Shown in pieces: positions 27,137 to 36,077 of a stretch of DNA of 64,000 bases (within the stretch, counting starts at the first letter, position 1; every line of letters begins with the position of its first letter). The position numbers were made by a program, and so were the translations under genes. The stretch is from CALKAL01 sp051846895 (lineage in GTDB: Bacteria > Bacillota > Bacilli > Bacillales > Alkalibacillaceae): assembly GCA_051846895.1 (NCBI GenBank), contig JBPYCQ010000010.1:1-64000 (forward strand), given 5' to 3'. Under the pieces are notes generated by a model. The model saw only the letters and a program-made list of their open reading frames with translations. It did not search any database and had not been told where the DNA came from.

Positions 27137-28669
27137 CTATACAGCCGTATAATATTTTGCTTTCAGATCATCCATCGGAATTGGCTTACTGAAGAAGAAA
27201 CCTTGTACACAATCACATTTCATCTCTTTAAGAATATCTAATTGTTCTTCCGTTTCGACTCCTTCAGCAATGACATTTAGTCCTAATTGTTTTGCTAGCA
27301 TAATAATCATCTCGACAATTTTTTGTTTATTAAAATCATCTTCCATATCAATTATAAAACTACGATCAATTTTCAGTTCATCAATTGGTAAGTCTTTTAA
27401 ATACTGTAATGATGAATATGATGTTCCGAAGTCGTCGATTGAAATGATTAACCCTAGTTCTTTTAGTTTAAATAAAACATCGATATTATCACGATTAATT
27501 AAAAACCTCTCAGTTATTTCTAATTTCAGCTTCTCTGGATTTAGCGAGTATTCTTTGAATAAATCAAACAAAAATCTAGGGAAATCTTTATTTTCAAATT
27601 GCTGAGCTGAAATATTTACAGAAATAAAGGCATCATCAAAACCATCTTGCTCAAATAGCTTAATATTTTGAACGGCTTTGGTTAACACCCATTTTTCTAG
27701 TTCTAAAATAAAACCTGTTTTTTCAGCAACATCTAGAAAATCTATCGGACTTAATAAACCAAAGTTCGGATGGTTCCACCGTAATAATGCCTCAACACCA
27801 CATTTGTTATGATTCATATCAAAATATGGCTGATAATATAATTCGAATTCTTCTCTTTCTAGTGCATGGTTGAGTTGAGTGATCAACTGTAGTTCCTTTT
27901 CATTCTCGTCTTGCTTTTCTTCTTCATACAATTTATGCTGTTGCAGTTGTTCTTCAAGAGAATGATTCAAACCTTGTATCGTTGCCATCTCAATCGCGAT
28001 TGCTGCTAACTGGTTGTATGATTCGAATTTGTATAACGTTTCCTGATCTGGCCTATGATTTTCTTTATAATACAAAGCAAACGTACCAAGCAATTCCTTT
28101 TTAGTAGATAAAATAGGCGTCGAACAACAGGCCTTGAATCCGTAGTGCAGCACCGTGTCTCGATGACATTCCCATAATGGGTCTGTCTCAATATTACTAA
28201 CGATAACTTGTCTTTTAAAATAAGCTGCTGTTCCACAAGAACCTTCATAAGGTCCAATATCTACTGTTTTCATACTTTCAATATAGTCCTCTGGCAGTGA
28301 TGGACCAACCATATTCCATAGCTTGTTTAATTTGTTATTATACAACATAATTGACCCGTACATTTCCAACGGCTGGGAATATTTTTCCATACTACTAATA
28401 ATAAATTCTAATATTCTATTTAAAGGAGTACCTGAGGCAATGAGTTGAATGATTTCTGCATGGTCTTCAATTAAATGTTTATTTTTAGATTCCATTACGG
28501 TTAAACCTCGTTTCGCTAAAGCTTGATCTCTTAGTTCATTAATTTCTTCTAAAGAATAACCCCTTCGTTTAAGTTCATTAAAAAGAAGTTGAATAAAATC
28601 CTTTTCCAAATTTAATTCATGAGCCTTGACATACGCCTCAATCAACAATTCTTTTGACAATAGATCCAT
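27137..28669 (-). CDS. Sda-GAF-EAL fusion, c-di-GMP phosphodiesterase
   Basis: This protein of about 510 residues has three parts. Residues 1-40 (LLSKELLIEAYVKA...DFIQLLFNELKRR) closely match the whole helical hairpin of Sda, the checkpoint inhibitor of sporulation kinase KinA. Residues about 55-215 form a GAF domain. Residues about 275-505 form an EAL domain with EALLRW, SVNISAQQF, LEITE, DDFGTSYSSL, KIDRSF, AEGVET and QGFFFSKP, so all catalytic motifs for c-di-GMP hydrolysis are present. I use the ATG at 28669, where Sda begins. The GGGAGG site lies 9 bp upstream, in a hairpin loop. The GGDEF cyclase gene lies just upstream on the same strand. Confidence 0.88.
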   Translation of the reverse strand: MDLLSKELLIEAYVKAHELNLEKDFIQLLFNELKRRGYSLEEINELRDQALAKRGLTVMESKNKHLIEDHAEIIQLIASGTPLNRILEFIISSMEKYSQPLEMYGSIMLYNNKLNKLWNMVGPSLPEDYIESMKTVDIGPYEGSCGTAAYFKRQVIVSNIETDPLWECHRDTVLHYGFKACCSTPILSTKKELLGTFALYYKENHRPDQETLYKFESYNQLAAIAIEMATIQGLNHSLEEQLQQHKLYEEEKQDENEKELQLITQLNHALEREEFELYYQPYFDMNHNKCGVEALLRWNHPNFGLLSPIDFLDVAEKTGFILELEKWVLTKAVQNIKLFEQDGFDDAFISVNISAQQFENKDFPRFLFDLFKEYSLNPEKLKLEITERFLINRDNIDVLFKLKELGLIISIDDFGTSYSSLQYLKDLPIDELKIDRSFIIDMEDDFNKQKIVEMIIMLAKQLGLNVIAEGVETEEQLDILKEMKCDCVQGFFFSKPIPMDDLKAKYYTAV

Positions 28670-28790
28670 ATTGAGAAGCCTCCCTTTACTTCTCAATGGC
28701 CGGTTGCGCAACTTACTCTTTCGCCACTAAGCGCCCACATTCATGGCGACGTCATCGTATCCATTGATGTTACGTATATATTTTTATTTT
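28670..28790 (-). promoter_or_regulatory. Structured leader with sequestered ribosome binding site
   Basis: In minus-strand RNA a perfect 9-bp stem ATTGAGAAG/CTTCTCAAT (28689-28697 with 28670-28678) carries the GGGAGG site in its 10-base loop, directly before the ATG. Upstream lie TCGCCA/TGGCGA arms and the self-complementary GTTGCGCAAC. It is richer in GC than its surroundings. It does not fit the c-di-GMP-I or -II riboswitch motifs I know. Confidence 0.5.
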
Positions 28791-28872
28791 TAATATTCTA
28801 CTTTCATATCGTTCAATGTTGAATAAATAAAAATATGAAAATAGAATTTAAATTATATAATGGATGCGCATT

Positions 28873-30369
28873 TTAATCTTGATGATTTAACAAGTCGTCT
28901 GAGTAAAATTGAAATTGATTTTTTCCTTTTGACTTTGATGCATACAATGCGATATCAGCTTTCTTATATAGAACTTGCAAATCGTCGCCATGTTCAGGCG
29001 ATAGAGCTATACCAATACTAGCTGATACATTTAATCCTACCAAATTTTGCTTACTATTGATAACATTTTTTATCGTATTTATTAATAAATCAGCCGTTTG
29101 TCCTATTTCTTCTTTCGTCGTATTCTCCATTACGAGAATAAATTCATCACCACCATAACGAAAAGTCATATCCTTTTTCCTTGCCGCCATTCGAATACAG
29201 TGAGCAATTTTTTGTAATAAATAATCACCTTCATCATGTCCTAAATGATCATTAACTAGTTTGAAGTTATCTAAATCAATCATGAAAAAAGCAGACATAC
29301 TCTTTTCATTTGATAAACCAGCTGAAATAAATTCATCAAAAGCTGCACGGTTTCTTAACCCTGTTAAACTATCATGAAACGCGAGGTGCATCGGTCTAGC
29401 AATTAATCTTGATAAAATAAGAGAGATGATAGATGCGATAATGAGCGTAATAATCAGTTGGACATAAAATGTTTTTCTTTGTTCAAACAGAATCGACTGA
29501 AAACTACTTTTATCATAAACAAGCTCAATGACTTTATATTGTGTCGTTCCTTGATCATAGTTTGAGTCGTAGCGAACGTAACGATATTTTGCTGCCAAAC
29601 CATCCCACAGACCTTCAACTTCTCTTACTTCTCCAGTTTTAAGCGTCCGTTCAAACGCTTCCCGATTCTTTTGAGGTAGCTTTCGATCGTCAACTGGGAT
29701 ACCTAAAGAATAGCCACCAATATTTAAAACATTAATTGCATTTACAGTTGGGTATTTTTCAACTAGTTCATCTGCAACCTGCAAAAAGTTAAATTCCGAA
29801 AAGATTGGTCCACCTTGTAAATTCAGACCAAGTTCAATAATATACTTTTTGTCTGGCGTTGATTTATAACTATATTTTTTCACTGTACCTGTCTGTTGCT
29901 CGATATCTATTCCGTCATGATAAAATTCCCCTGATTCCCGCCGTTCATCTAAAGTTTTAGCTAACTTACTACAACAGGCATTAAAATCTAGACCAATATC
30001 ATCAACATAGCTACTATGTGTAATGACATTGTTTTCATTAAGAATATATATATCCATTTGATCAACAGTTTCTTTTAGCGACTGAAAATCCCATTCATCA
30101 AAGTTTGGATTTTCTTGATATTTGTTAATTATGTAATCGGTATAACGTTCCATTCGTTCAGCCGTATCTTGGTCAAAGTAATGGTAAGCTTTTTCAATCG
30201 TAGTTAATGAGTATGTAATTGTATCTTCTATTTGTTCAATTTGAAATTGGTTATTTTCAATCGCCTGTTCTCGAAGTCTAAGAAAATCTGAAATGGATAC
30301 TACGGTAGAAATAGTTACTGAGAAGATAATCATCGCCATAAATAATTTGAAGCCAAAACGAGTATTCAT
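28873..30369 (-). CDS. Membrane diguanylate cyclase (GGDEF) with extracytoplasmic sensor
   Basis: This 498-residue protein has a first membrane helix (about 8-28), an outer sensor region of dCache type (about 30-300), a second helix (about 303-325) and a GGDEF domain (about 335-495). The active loop YGGDEF is intact, and RKKD five residues before it is a product-inhibition I-site. It should make c-di-GMP in response to an outside signal. The EAL phosphodiesterase gene follows, so synthesis and breakdown are coded together. The outer domain has a CC pair (FNACCSKL) that may form a disulfide. Confidence 0.9.
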   Translation of the reverse strand: MNTRFGFKLFMAMIIFSVTISTVVSISDFLRLREQAIENNQFQIEQIEDTITYSLTTIEKAYHYFDQDTAERMERYTDYIINKYQENPNFDEWDFQSLKETVDQMDIYILNENNVITHSSYVDDIGLDFNACCSKLAKTLDERRESGEFYHDGIDIEQQTGTVKKYSYKSTPDKKYIIELGLNLQGGPIFSEFNFLQVADELVEKYPTVNAINVLNIGGYSLGIPVDDRKLPQKNREAFERTLKTGEVREVEGLWDGLAAKYRYVRYDSNYDQGTTQYKVIELVYDKSSFQSILFEQRKTFYVQLIITLIIASIISLILSRLIARPMHLAFHDSLTGLRNRAAFDEFISAGLSNEKSMSAFFMIDLDNFKLVNDHLGHDEGDYLLQKIAHCIRMAARKKDMTFRYGGDEFILVMENTTKEEIGQTADLLINTIKNVINSKQNLVGLNVSASIGIALSPEHGDDLQVLYKKADIALYASKSKGKNQFQFYSDDLLNHQD

Positions 30370-30546
30370 AGACTAATACCTCGCATTACATAGAAGTTTA
30401 ATAGTCCAATATACCTATATATTTTTAGTATACACACTTTCCCCTTATTTTGCACTACAATTTTTGACAAAATTCTTAATTTTATATTAACTTTTTTATC
30501 TAAATCAAAATAGTTTGTCCTATTCCCTCATCCTTTAGGAATGAGA

Positions 30547-30609
30547 GATTTAACTACACGAGGGGTGGGGCTACCTACACAATCCAATGGGCTATCTACG
30601 CGAAAGGCG
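30547..30609 (+). repeat. 21-bp mini-array (GGGCTACCTACACRA core)
   Basis: There are three units, starting at 30547, 30568 and 30589. The last two share GGGCTAYCTACRCRA and the first keeps AACTACACGA. The period is the same as in the long arrays but the core differs. It lies in the 295-bp gap between the GGDEF gene and the Sda-like gene, which otherwise is AT-rich and featureless. Confidence 0.55.
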
Positions 30610-30635
30610 ATTCTTGCAAAAACAAAACAAAAAAA

Positions 30636-30661
30636 AGATGCCCCTACGGACACCTTTAAGT
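30636..30661 (-). terminator. Terminator of the Sda-like gene
   Basis: GGTGTCC pairs with GGGGCATC through G-U pairs and is followed by seven or more T on the minus strand. Confidence 0.65.
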
Positions 30662-30664
30662 TTT

Positions 30665-30850
30665 TCATTTATGTATGATCATATCTTTATGTTGATCTTT
30701 CTCGGTAGTATATAGTTTTTGGTTAGATGGTACCTCCAGCTTTCTTCGTCTCATTTCTTGTTCAATAATTTTAATAAAATCTTCTTCTAGTTGTAAGCGC
30801 ACAGCCTTATGATGCGTTTCAACTAACAACTTATCTGACAAGGTATTCAA
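30665..30850 (-). CDS. sda: Sda-like sporulation checkpoint protein
   Basis: This 61-residue protein has LSDKLLVETHHKAVRLQLEE and DFIKIIEQEMRRRKL, which match B. subtilis Sda (46 residues) almost position for position, followed by a 17-residue tail. Sda blocks autophosphorylation of KinA when replication is disturbed. It starts at TTG. The GGGGG site lies in the loop of a small AGAGA/TCTCT hairpin. The tail ends MIIHK and does not resemble the short Sda C-terminus. The GGDEF and Sda-EAL genes follow on the same strand. Because an Sda-like domain also heads the EAL protein, this may be a paralogue and not the true orthologue. Confidence 0.78.
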   Translation of the reverse strand: MNTLSDKLLVETHHKAVRLQLEEDFIKIIEQEMRRRKLEVPSNQKLYTTEKDQHKDMIIHK

Positions 30851-31052
30851 AGAGACGCCCCCTCTCTACCCTCTATTAGGACTTATTATTCACTTGTCCT
30901 ATATTTCTATATACGAAACTTTTAAATTAAAATCTATTATATCGAACTTAATAGGAATTTGGTAGTCTTTTCACAAAATTTTAAAATAAATTAGTTTTTA
31001 CTACATAAAATATCATTTCAAATAATGGGTCTAAAGTCCCGAATCGGAAAAA

Positions 31053-31081
31053 CTGACTTTCTAATCATACTCCCTTATAAT
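31053..31081 (+). promoter_or_regulatory. Promoter of the membrane protein gene at 31117
   Basis: CTGACT at -35 (31053-31058) and a perfect TATAAT at -10 (31076-31081) are separated by 17 bp. The start codon is 35 bp downstream. Confidence 0.65.
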
Positions 31082-31116
31082 GATAATAGGTTCGAAAATA
31101 GGGAGATTAAAAATCT

Positions 31117-32472
31117 ATGAAATATTACGTCATCAGACCGGTATTTATTTTATTTATGGGAATTACATATTTAATCTCACGCTTTATTGAACATACGACG
31201 TTAGACCATCTCGTAAGTATATTCGCGTGCATAACTGTTTTAACATTTCTACCATATTTGAGTAAAATACCGCGCATATTAATCAGTTCGTTATTAGTTA
31301 TTTCAGCTGCTTTATTTTACTTTGGTGAAGGCTTTACAGCTATGCTATATAGTTTCGATGCAAACGCTGGTTTACTAGCCATTTTTATTTTTGTACCACT
31401 CATTTCGATACCGATTAGAACCGGGAAATATTTAGAGTATCTCGACTCTATTTTTAATTACTACATTAAATCTACACGTCAAATCTATACTTATTTAAAG
31501 CTATCGTTATTGGGCATTGGTGCTGTTATGAATTTAGGTACGATTCCTATTATGCACCAAATAACGAACAGTGAAGCATTTAAACAGCATGATTTAACTC
31601 GATTAAAAGCATTCAATCGAGGATTCTCACTTTGTTTTTTATGGTCACCGTATTTCGTATCTATTGCACTGATTCTTTCTTATTTTAATTTGTCGTGGAT
31701 TGAACTATTTCCATTTGGAGTTGTTTTTGCTCTCATTGGTTTTATTCTTGGGGTCTTAATGGAAGGGAAAGTAAATGATAAATTCGAGATGCCAATCAAA
31801 AGCCAAATCCCAATAAAAAAAGCTAAACGAAAATTACTACAGTTATTACTTATTATCACGACTATGACTGTTGTGACGATGACGATTGAACATTTTGTTG
31901 AGTTATCCGTTTTAACTATTATTCCGATTGTCGCGATTATTACATCAACCATTTGGTCACTTTTTTATTTATCACCAAAACAATTCGGAAAAAATTTATT
32001 CGATTACACTCAGGAAAGATTACCGAAAATGGGAAATGAGCTTTCTCTCTTTATTGCAGCTGGAGTATTCGGTGTTGCTATTTTAAACGCTGGGGCAAGT
32101 GATTGGATTATTTACTTTCTCGAAGCTACTGGAATAACACACGTATTAGTACTCATCCCGATTGTTGGTATCATTATTATCGGATTATCGTTTATGGGTG
32201 TGCATCCACTGATAACGATTACAGCGATGTCCATCACATTTAGTAGCACACCTATCTTTGCTGAGGATCATTTAATTTTGGCACTCGGTCTATTAATTAG
32301 TTGGATGGTCACAGTGATGTCATCGCCATTTTCAGCAACTAACTTGCTCATTGCTAGTTTAGCAAACAGTAATTCCTTTGAAGTTGGCTGGAAGCAAAAT
32401 GGTAAATACTCTTTGACGTTATGGGGGATTTTGTACGGATTAATCGTCATATTTTATTTTATTTTGAATTAA
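31117..32472 (+). CDS. Polytopic membrane permease-like protein
   Basis: This 451-residue protein has about 12 transmembrane helices in two halves joined by a basic loop (about 225-240). The pattern, with a conserved NLGTIP stretch and a late MGVHPLITITAMS segment, resembles the ion-transporter/DcuC-like permease superfamily. I do not recognise the exact family. It converges on an M19 dipeptidase and a pyroglutamyl peptidase, which hints at amino-acid or peptide transport, but that is inference. The start is ATG after GGGAG. Confidence 0.7.
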   Translation: MKYYVIRPVFILFMGITYLISRFIEHTTLDHLVSIFACITVLTFLPYLSKIPRILISSLLVISAALFYFGEGFTAMLYSFDANAGLLAIFIFVPLISIPIRTGKYLEYLDSIFNYYIKSTRQIYTYLKLSLLGIGAVMNLGTIPIMHQITNSEAFKQHDLTRLKAFNRGFSLCFLWSPYFVSIALILSYFNLSWIELFPFGVVFALIGFILGVLMEGKVNDKFEMPIKSQIPIKKAKRKLLQLLLIITTMTVVTMTIEHFVELSVLTIIPIVAIITSTIWSLFYLSPKQFGKNLFDYTQERLPKMGNELSLFIAAGVFGVAILNAGASDWIIYFLEATGITHVLVLIPIVGIIIIGLSFMGVHPLITITAMSITFSSTPIFAEDHLILALGLLISWMVTVMSSPFSATNLLIASLANSNSFEVGWKQNGKYSLTLWGILYGLIVIFYFILN

Positions 32473-32478
32473 TTAATG

Positions 32479-32511
32479 GAAAACTCGTGAGGATAGCCCC
32501 ACGAGTTTTCC
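32479..32511. terminator. Bidirectional terminator
   Basis: GGAAAACTCGTG and CCACGAGTTTTCC pair perfectly over 12 bp between the convergent permease and dipeptidase genes. Confidence 0.82.
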
Positions 32512-33549
32512 TCACTTTAATACTTGTTTATATATCCTTAGTAAATTTTCACCATAAATCTTTTTGATTTCCTCTTTCGTAAAGCCGCGGTCAATTAATA
32601 ATGACGTGAATTCTGGAAGCGCACTGTGATCTTTTATAATATCGAATGCCTTATTCGTCATTTGGCTTAACGTGCTTGGCGATAAATGATCATAAAGCAT
32701 ATCACAGCAGTCGAGGCCAAGGCTAACATGTTCGACGCCGATCGTTTTGACTATATGCTCAACATGATCAGCTAAAATATCCAATGTCGCTTCTTCTCTA
32801 GTCATTGCTGCAATTTTGCTAATCACATTAATTCCAGCAACTCCGTCCGTTTCCGCTAACACCTTTAACTGGTCATCAGTTAAATTTCGCGGTTTATTCG
32901 TCACAGCCCTTGCATTAGAATGGGAAGCGATCACAGGATGTTTAGAAATACTGAAAACATCATCAAAGCCTTGATCATTCAAATGTGACACATCAATAAT
33001 CATCCCTAAACGTTCAGCTTCTTGAACGAGCTCTTTACCGAACTGAGTGAGTCCACCTTCATAAATTTCACCGTCCCAATCTAATGGGCAACCATGTGCA
33101 GCATAGTTTCTCCGACTCCAAGTTAGTCCTACAAAACGAACACCTAACTCATAAAACGAGCGGAGGAGTGATAAATCGTTATATAAAGGTTCGACTCCCT
33201 CAAACGAAAGCATAATTCCCACTTTACCTGATGCCTTTGCTGTCATAATATCATCAACATTTTTACAAAGCATGATTAAATCATGTGATTCATCAATCTC
33301 AGAATATAGTGCACTTATTTGCCCAATTGCCTTTTGTAAAGCCATCATTGGAACGTGCTCATTTTCAATAAAAATAGATGAAACGATGATGTCAAATCCA
33401 CCTTTTTTAAAGTTAGGTAAATGTCTCGTTTCAATGACCTTTTTCATCCCTTTTTCCCGATGTGCCACTACGTCTAACAGTAAATCGTAATGGCCGTCAA
33501 TAATAATAGATTCGCCGTGAATTTCTTTTATTAATTGTTCTTTGTTCAT
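32512..33549 (-). CDS. Membrane dipeptidase (peptidase M19)
   Basis: This 345-residue zinc dipeptidase has metal-site motifs DGHYDLL, the bridging Glu in SFEGVEPLY, and the His residues in DVSHLND and ASHSNARA, then LGLDCCD. M19 enzymes cleave dipeptides, including those with D-residues at the C-terminal position. There is no signal peptide, so it is cytoplasmic despite the family name. It follows pcp by 24 bp, so the two should be cotranscribed. A second M19 gene lies at 44227. Confidence 0.9.
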   Translation of the reverse strand: MNKEQLIKEIHGESIIIDGHYDLLLDVVAHREKGMKKVIETRHLPNFKKGGFDIIVSSIFIENEHVPMMALQKAIGQISALYSEIDESHDLIMLCKNVDDIMTAKASGKVGIMLSFEGVEPLYNDLSLLRSFYELGVRFVGLTWSRRNYAAHGCPLDWDGEIYEGGLTQFGKELVQEAERLGMIIDVSHLNDQGFDDVFSISKHPVIASHSNARAVTNKPRNLTDDQLKVLAETDGVAGINVISKIAAMTREEATLDILADHVEHIVKTIGVEHVSLGLDCCDMLYDHLSPSTLSQMTNKAFDIIKDHSALPEFTSLLIDRGFTKEEIKKIYGENLLRIYKQVLK

Positions 33550-33573
33550 ATCGATTCCTCACAATGTCGTTTT

Positions 33574-34176
33574 TTATAAACAAGTTAAACAAATTCGAAT
33601 GGCTTCATTCAAATCACGTTGAGACCAACTCGGCACACGTTTTTCTTGAATAGCAAGCTCATGTGATGCAGGAATATGTATAAAGCCTGAAGGAACATCC
33701 ATATCCTTTTTCTGAAAATAATAGAGCGACTGATACATGACATGATTACACAAATATGTACCCGCACTATTCGAAATCGAGGCAGGAAAACCTTCATCAG
33801 CCATTCGATCAACCATCTTCTGAATCGGTAAGCTTGAAAAAATACCGTCTGGACCATCGAGGTGAATTTTTTCGCCATCGGGAATGTTGCCCGTATTATC
33901 CGGCTCAGCCCCGTCATTACAATTAATCGCAATACGTTCAGGCGTAATCTTATGACGTCCACCTGCTAGACCTAGCGAAACAACCGCATCAGGCTTAACC
34001 TTTTCAATCAGTTCAATAAGCTCAATCCCACTTTTAGAAAAATCAACTGACAACACCTTGCCAATTACTTGGTAATCATTAATAATCTCCCCATCTAATG
34101 CTTTGACGACTTCCATCGTCGGATTGATTGGGAATCTTAAAAACGGTTCAAACCCAGTGAGAAGTAGTTTTTTCAT
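33574..34176 (-). CDS. pcp: Pyroglutamyl-peptidase I
   Basis: This 200-residue cysteine peptidase (family C15) removes N-terminal pyroglutamate. The catalytic triad is visible as E80 in KITPERIAIN, C143 in AGTYLCNHVMYQ and H167 in GFIHIPASHE. It is slightly shorter than the usual 215 residues because the C-terminal helix is trimmed. It starts at ATG after GGTGGAG and is the first gene of a two-gene unit with the M19 dipeptidase, a sensible pair for peptide breakdown. Confidence 0.93.
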   Translation of the reverse strand: MKKLLLTGFEPFLRFPINPTMEVVKALDGEIINDYQVIGKVLSVDFSKSGIELIELIEKVKPDAVVSLGLAGGRHKITPERIAINCNDGAEPDNTGNIPDGEKIHLDGPDGIFSSLPIQKMVDRMADEGFPASISNSAGTYLCNHVMYQSLYYFQKKDMDVPSGFIHIPASHELAIQEKRVPSWSQRDLNEAIRICLTCL

Positions 34177-34238
34177 GCTGCTCCACCCCTTTTTATATTA
34201 TTATAACAAAATTATATAGAATAAATTGGACTGGGAAT

Positions 34239-34274
34239 AAAAAAACACCCCCTGTTTTTTCATAAAAGGGGATG
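34239..34274 (-). terminator. Terminator downstream of array F
   Basis: CCCCTTTT and AAACAGGGGG pair on the minus strand and are followed by seven T. It lies between array F and pcp and would end transcripts that come through the array from the deacetylase gene. Confidence 0.7.
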
Positions 34275-34694
34275 AGTTTAAACTTAATGCGGGTTTGCTT
34301 AAACTTGGGCTGACATTGCTCAAACATAGGTTGCGATTGCTTAAACATGGGCTGTGATTGCTCAAACATGGGTTGCGATTGCTTAAACATGGGTTGTGAT
34401 TGCTTAAACTTCGAGTGTGATTGCTTAAACATTGCTGGTGATTGCTTAAACTTCGGGTGTGATTGCTCAAACATTGGTGGTAATTGCTTAAACTTCGAGT
34501 GTGATTGCTCAAACATTGCTGGTGATTGCTTAAACTTCGGGTGTGATTGCTTAAACATTGCTGGTGATTGCTTAAACTTCAAGTGTGATTGCTCAAACAT
34601 GGGCTGTGATTGCTTAAACTTGAGTTGTGATTATTCAAACATTGGTGACGATTGCTTAAACTTGACGCGTCAATACTCAAACTTGGCATATAGC
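34275..34694 (-). repeat. 21-bp tandem array F (TTTGAGCAAT/TTTAAGCAAT core, 19-20 units)
   Basis: On the plus strand ATTGCTTAAAC or ATTGCTCAAAC recurs every 21 bp from 34296 to 34674 with no indel in 19 clear units, plus a degenerate one at 34275. The orientation is opposite to all other TTTGAACAAT-type arrays in the window. GTTTAAGC and GTTTGAGC cores roughly alternate. It lies between the deacetylase stop and a terminator, so it should be transcribed as that gene's 3-prime untranslated region. Confidence 0.94.
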
Positions 34695-34712
34695 AGTTTT
34701 CAGGTCCACGCC

Positions 34713-36050
34713 TCATTCAATACCTACTAATCTCTTAAACTGATCAATCGTTGTATATGGATAAACATAAAGTCTTTTTAATTCATAAGGATCATCATTC
34801 GGCAGAACTCTCCCATGTTTTGTTGAGAACGCCATCTTAACATTTAATTCTTTCAAAATGTCTTTCGTGTCTGCCGTATATTGCCCAAACGGATAAGCAA
34901 AAGTTAGAAACTCAGAATCTATTAAACTAGCACTTTGTTTCAAATCTTCAACGACTCTTTCTTTTGGATAAGCGACTAAATAGCTTTTTCGATCACCATT
35001 CAATGAGTGCAACATATGTGTGTGACTACCGTAATGAAAAACATCAGATCCATGCTCTACTTCTTCCCAGCTCAAATATTGATGGTGTTTTGACAAAGGA
35101 TTCCATTCGGATGCTTCGTTTCTTATCCATCTCGTTATTAAAAAGATATTCGCTTTAAAGCCATATTTTTTTAAAATTGGATAAGCATATTCAAAATTAC
35201 TTTTCAGCCCATCATCAAACGTAATGACAACACTTTTAGCAGGGAGGGGAATTTCATTATTAATATATTGATAAAGCTCTTGTAATGTTATCGTTTCATA
35301 ACCATGTTCGTGTAGTACTTCCATCTGTTCTTCAAATTGTTCGGATGTAATAATCATTTTATTACTTTTATTCGTATTCTCCTCATCCTTTAAAAGATGG
35401 TGATATAGAAGAACCGGAATTCCATCAACCGCTAAATCTTTATGCTTCGATGTGAAATCGACGAATTGACTTAAATAAACTGCTGCATCGATTCGTTTAA
35501 CTTTCTTCTTCGGCTCAAATCGATCATTATGTGACCCAATAATTTTCAAAGCGTTCATCCGTTGAATAGATGCAACAGCGTATGTACCGATATCACTTTG
35601 ATCAGCAAAAACAAAATCAGGTGAAATCTCAAAATTTAATAAATATGTAAGCGCACGATCAGTCATGACAGCCGCTTCTTCACGAGTGACGGGTTGGTTA
35701 ACATTGACATAACCATCAATACTACCTTTCACAATACCTGCTGTAAAAGCACGACTGACATCTTCATATAACGCCGCTCCTTTTGGTAAATCTTTGAAAT
35801 TAGATTCCCCTTTAGGAAGATTTAAAGCTCTAGATAAAAATGCAATATACTGACCTCTAGTAACTATTTCATCAGGTCTAAATGTACCGTCACTATAGCC
35901 ATGAATAATCTTTAAATCTACTAACTTCTGAATGTCTTCAATATGTTGCAACTCTTCGATGTCAGTGAGTTCAATATTAACAGCATGAATAGTTTGGCCT
36001 CCCAAAATTATAAAAAACATAACACTGACCACAAAAAATATATGTTTCAT
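34713..36050 (-). CDS. SLH-anchored polysaccharide deacetylase
   Basis: This 445-residue protein has a signal peptide (1-23), three SLH repeats (about 35-205, with IIHGYSDGTFRPDE and VTREEAAVM) and a carbohydrate esterase 4 domain (about 210-440). The deacetylase motifs are VITFDDG, SHTHML and FAYPFGQY. It would be anchored in the wall and remove acetyl groups from peptidoglycan or another surface glycan. The ATG has GGGGGAGAAAGG upstream. A large imperfect palindrome lies just upstream at 36078-36139. Confidence 0.9.
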   Translation of the reverse strand: MKHIFFVVSVMFFIILGGQTIHAVNIELTDIEELQHIEDIQKLVDLKIIHGYSDGTFRPDEIVTRGQYIAFLSRALNLPKGESNFKDLPKGAALYEDVSRAFTAGIVKGSIDGYVNVNQPVTREEAAVMTDRALTYLLNFEISPDFVFADQSDIGTYAVASIQRMNALKIIGSHNDRFEPKKKVKRIDAAVYLSQFVDFTSKHKDLAVDGIPVLLYHHLLKDEENTNKSNKMIITSEQFEEQMEVLHEHGYETITLQELYQYINNEIPLPAKSVVITFDDGLKSNFEYAYPILKKYGFKANIFLITRWIRNEASEWNPLSKHHQYLSWEEVEHGSDVFHYGSHTHMLHSLNGDRKSYLVAYPKERVVEDLKQSASLIDSEFLTFAYPFGQYTADTKDILKELNVKMAFSTKHGRVLPNDDPYELKRLYVYPYTTIDQFKRLVGIE

Positions 36051-36077
36051 AACCTTTCTCCCCCAACTATTATCTAT

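Noticed and set aside
28690..28770. c-di-GMP riboswitch in the EAL gene leader
   Set aside because: The GACGCAAAGCC and tetraloop-receptor parts of the type I motif, and the type II core, are missing. Only a structured leader is supported.
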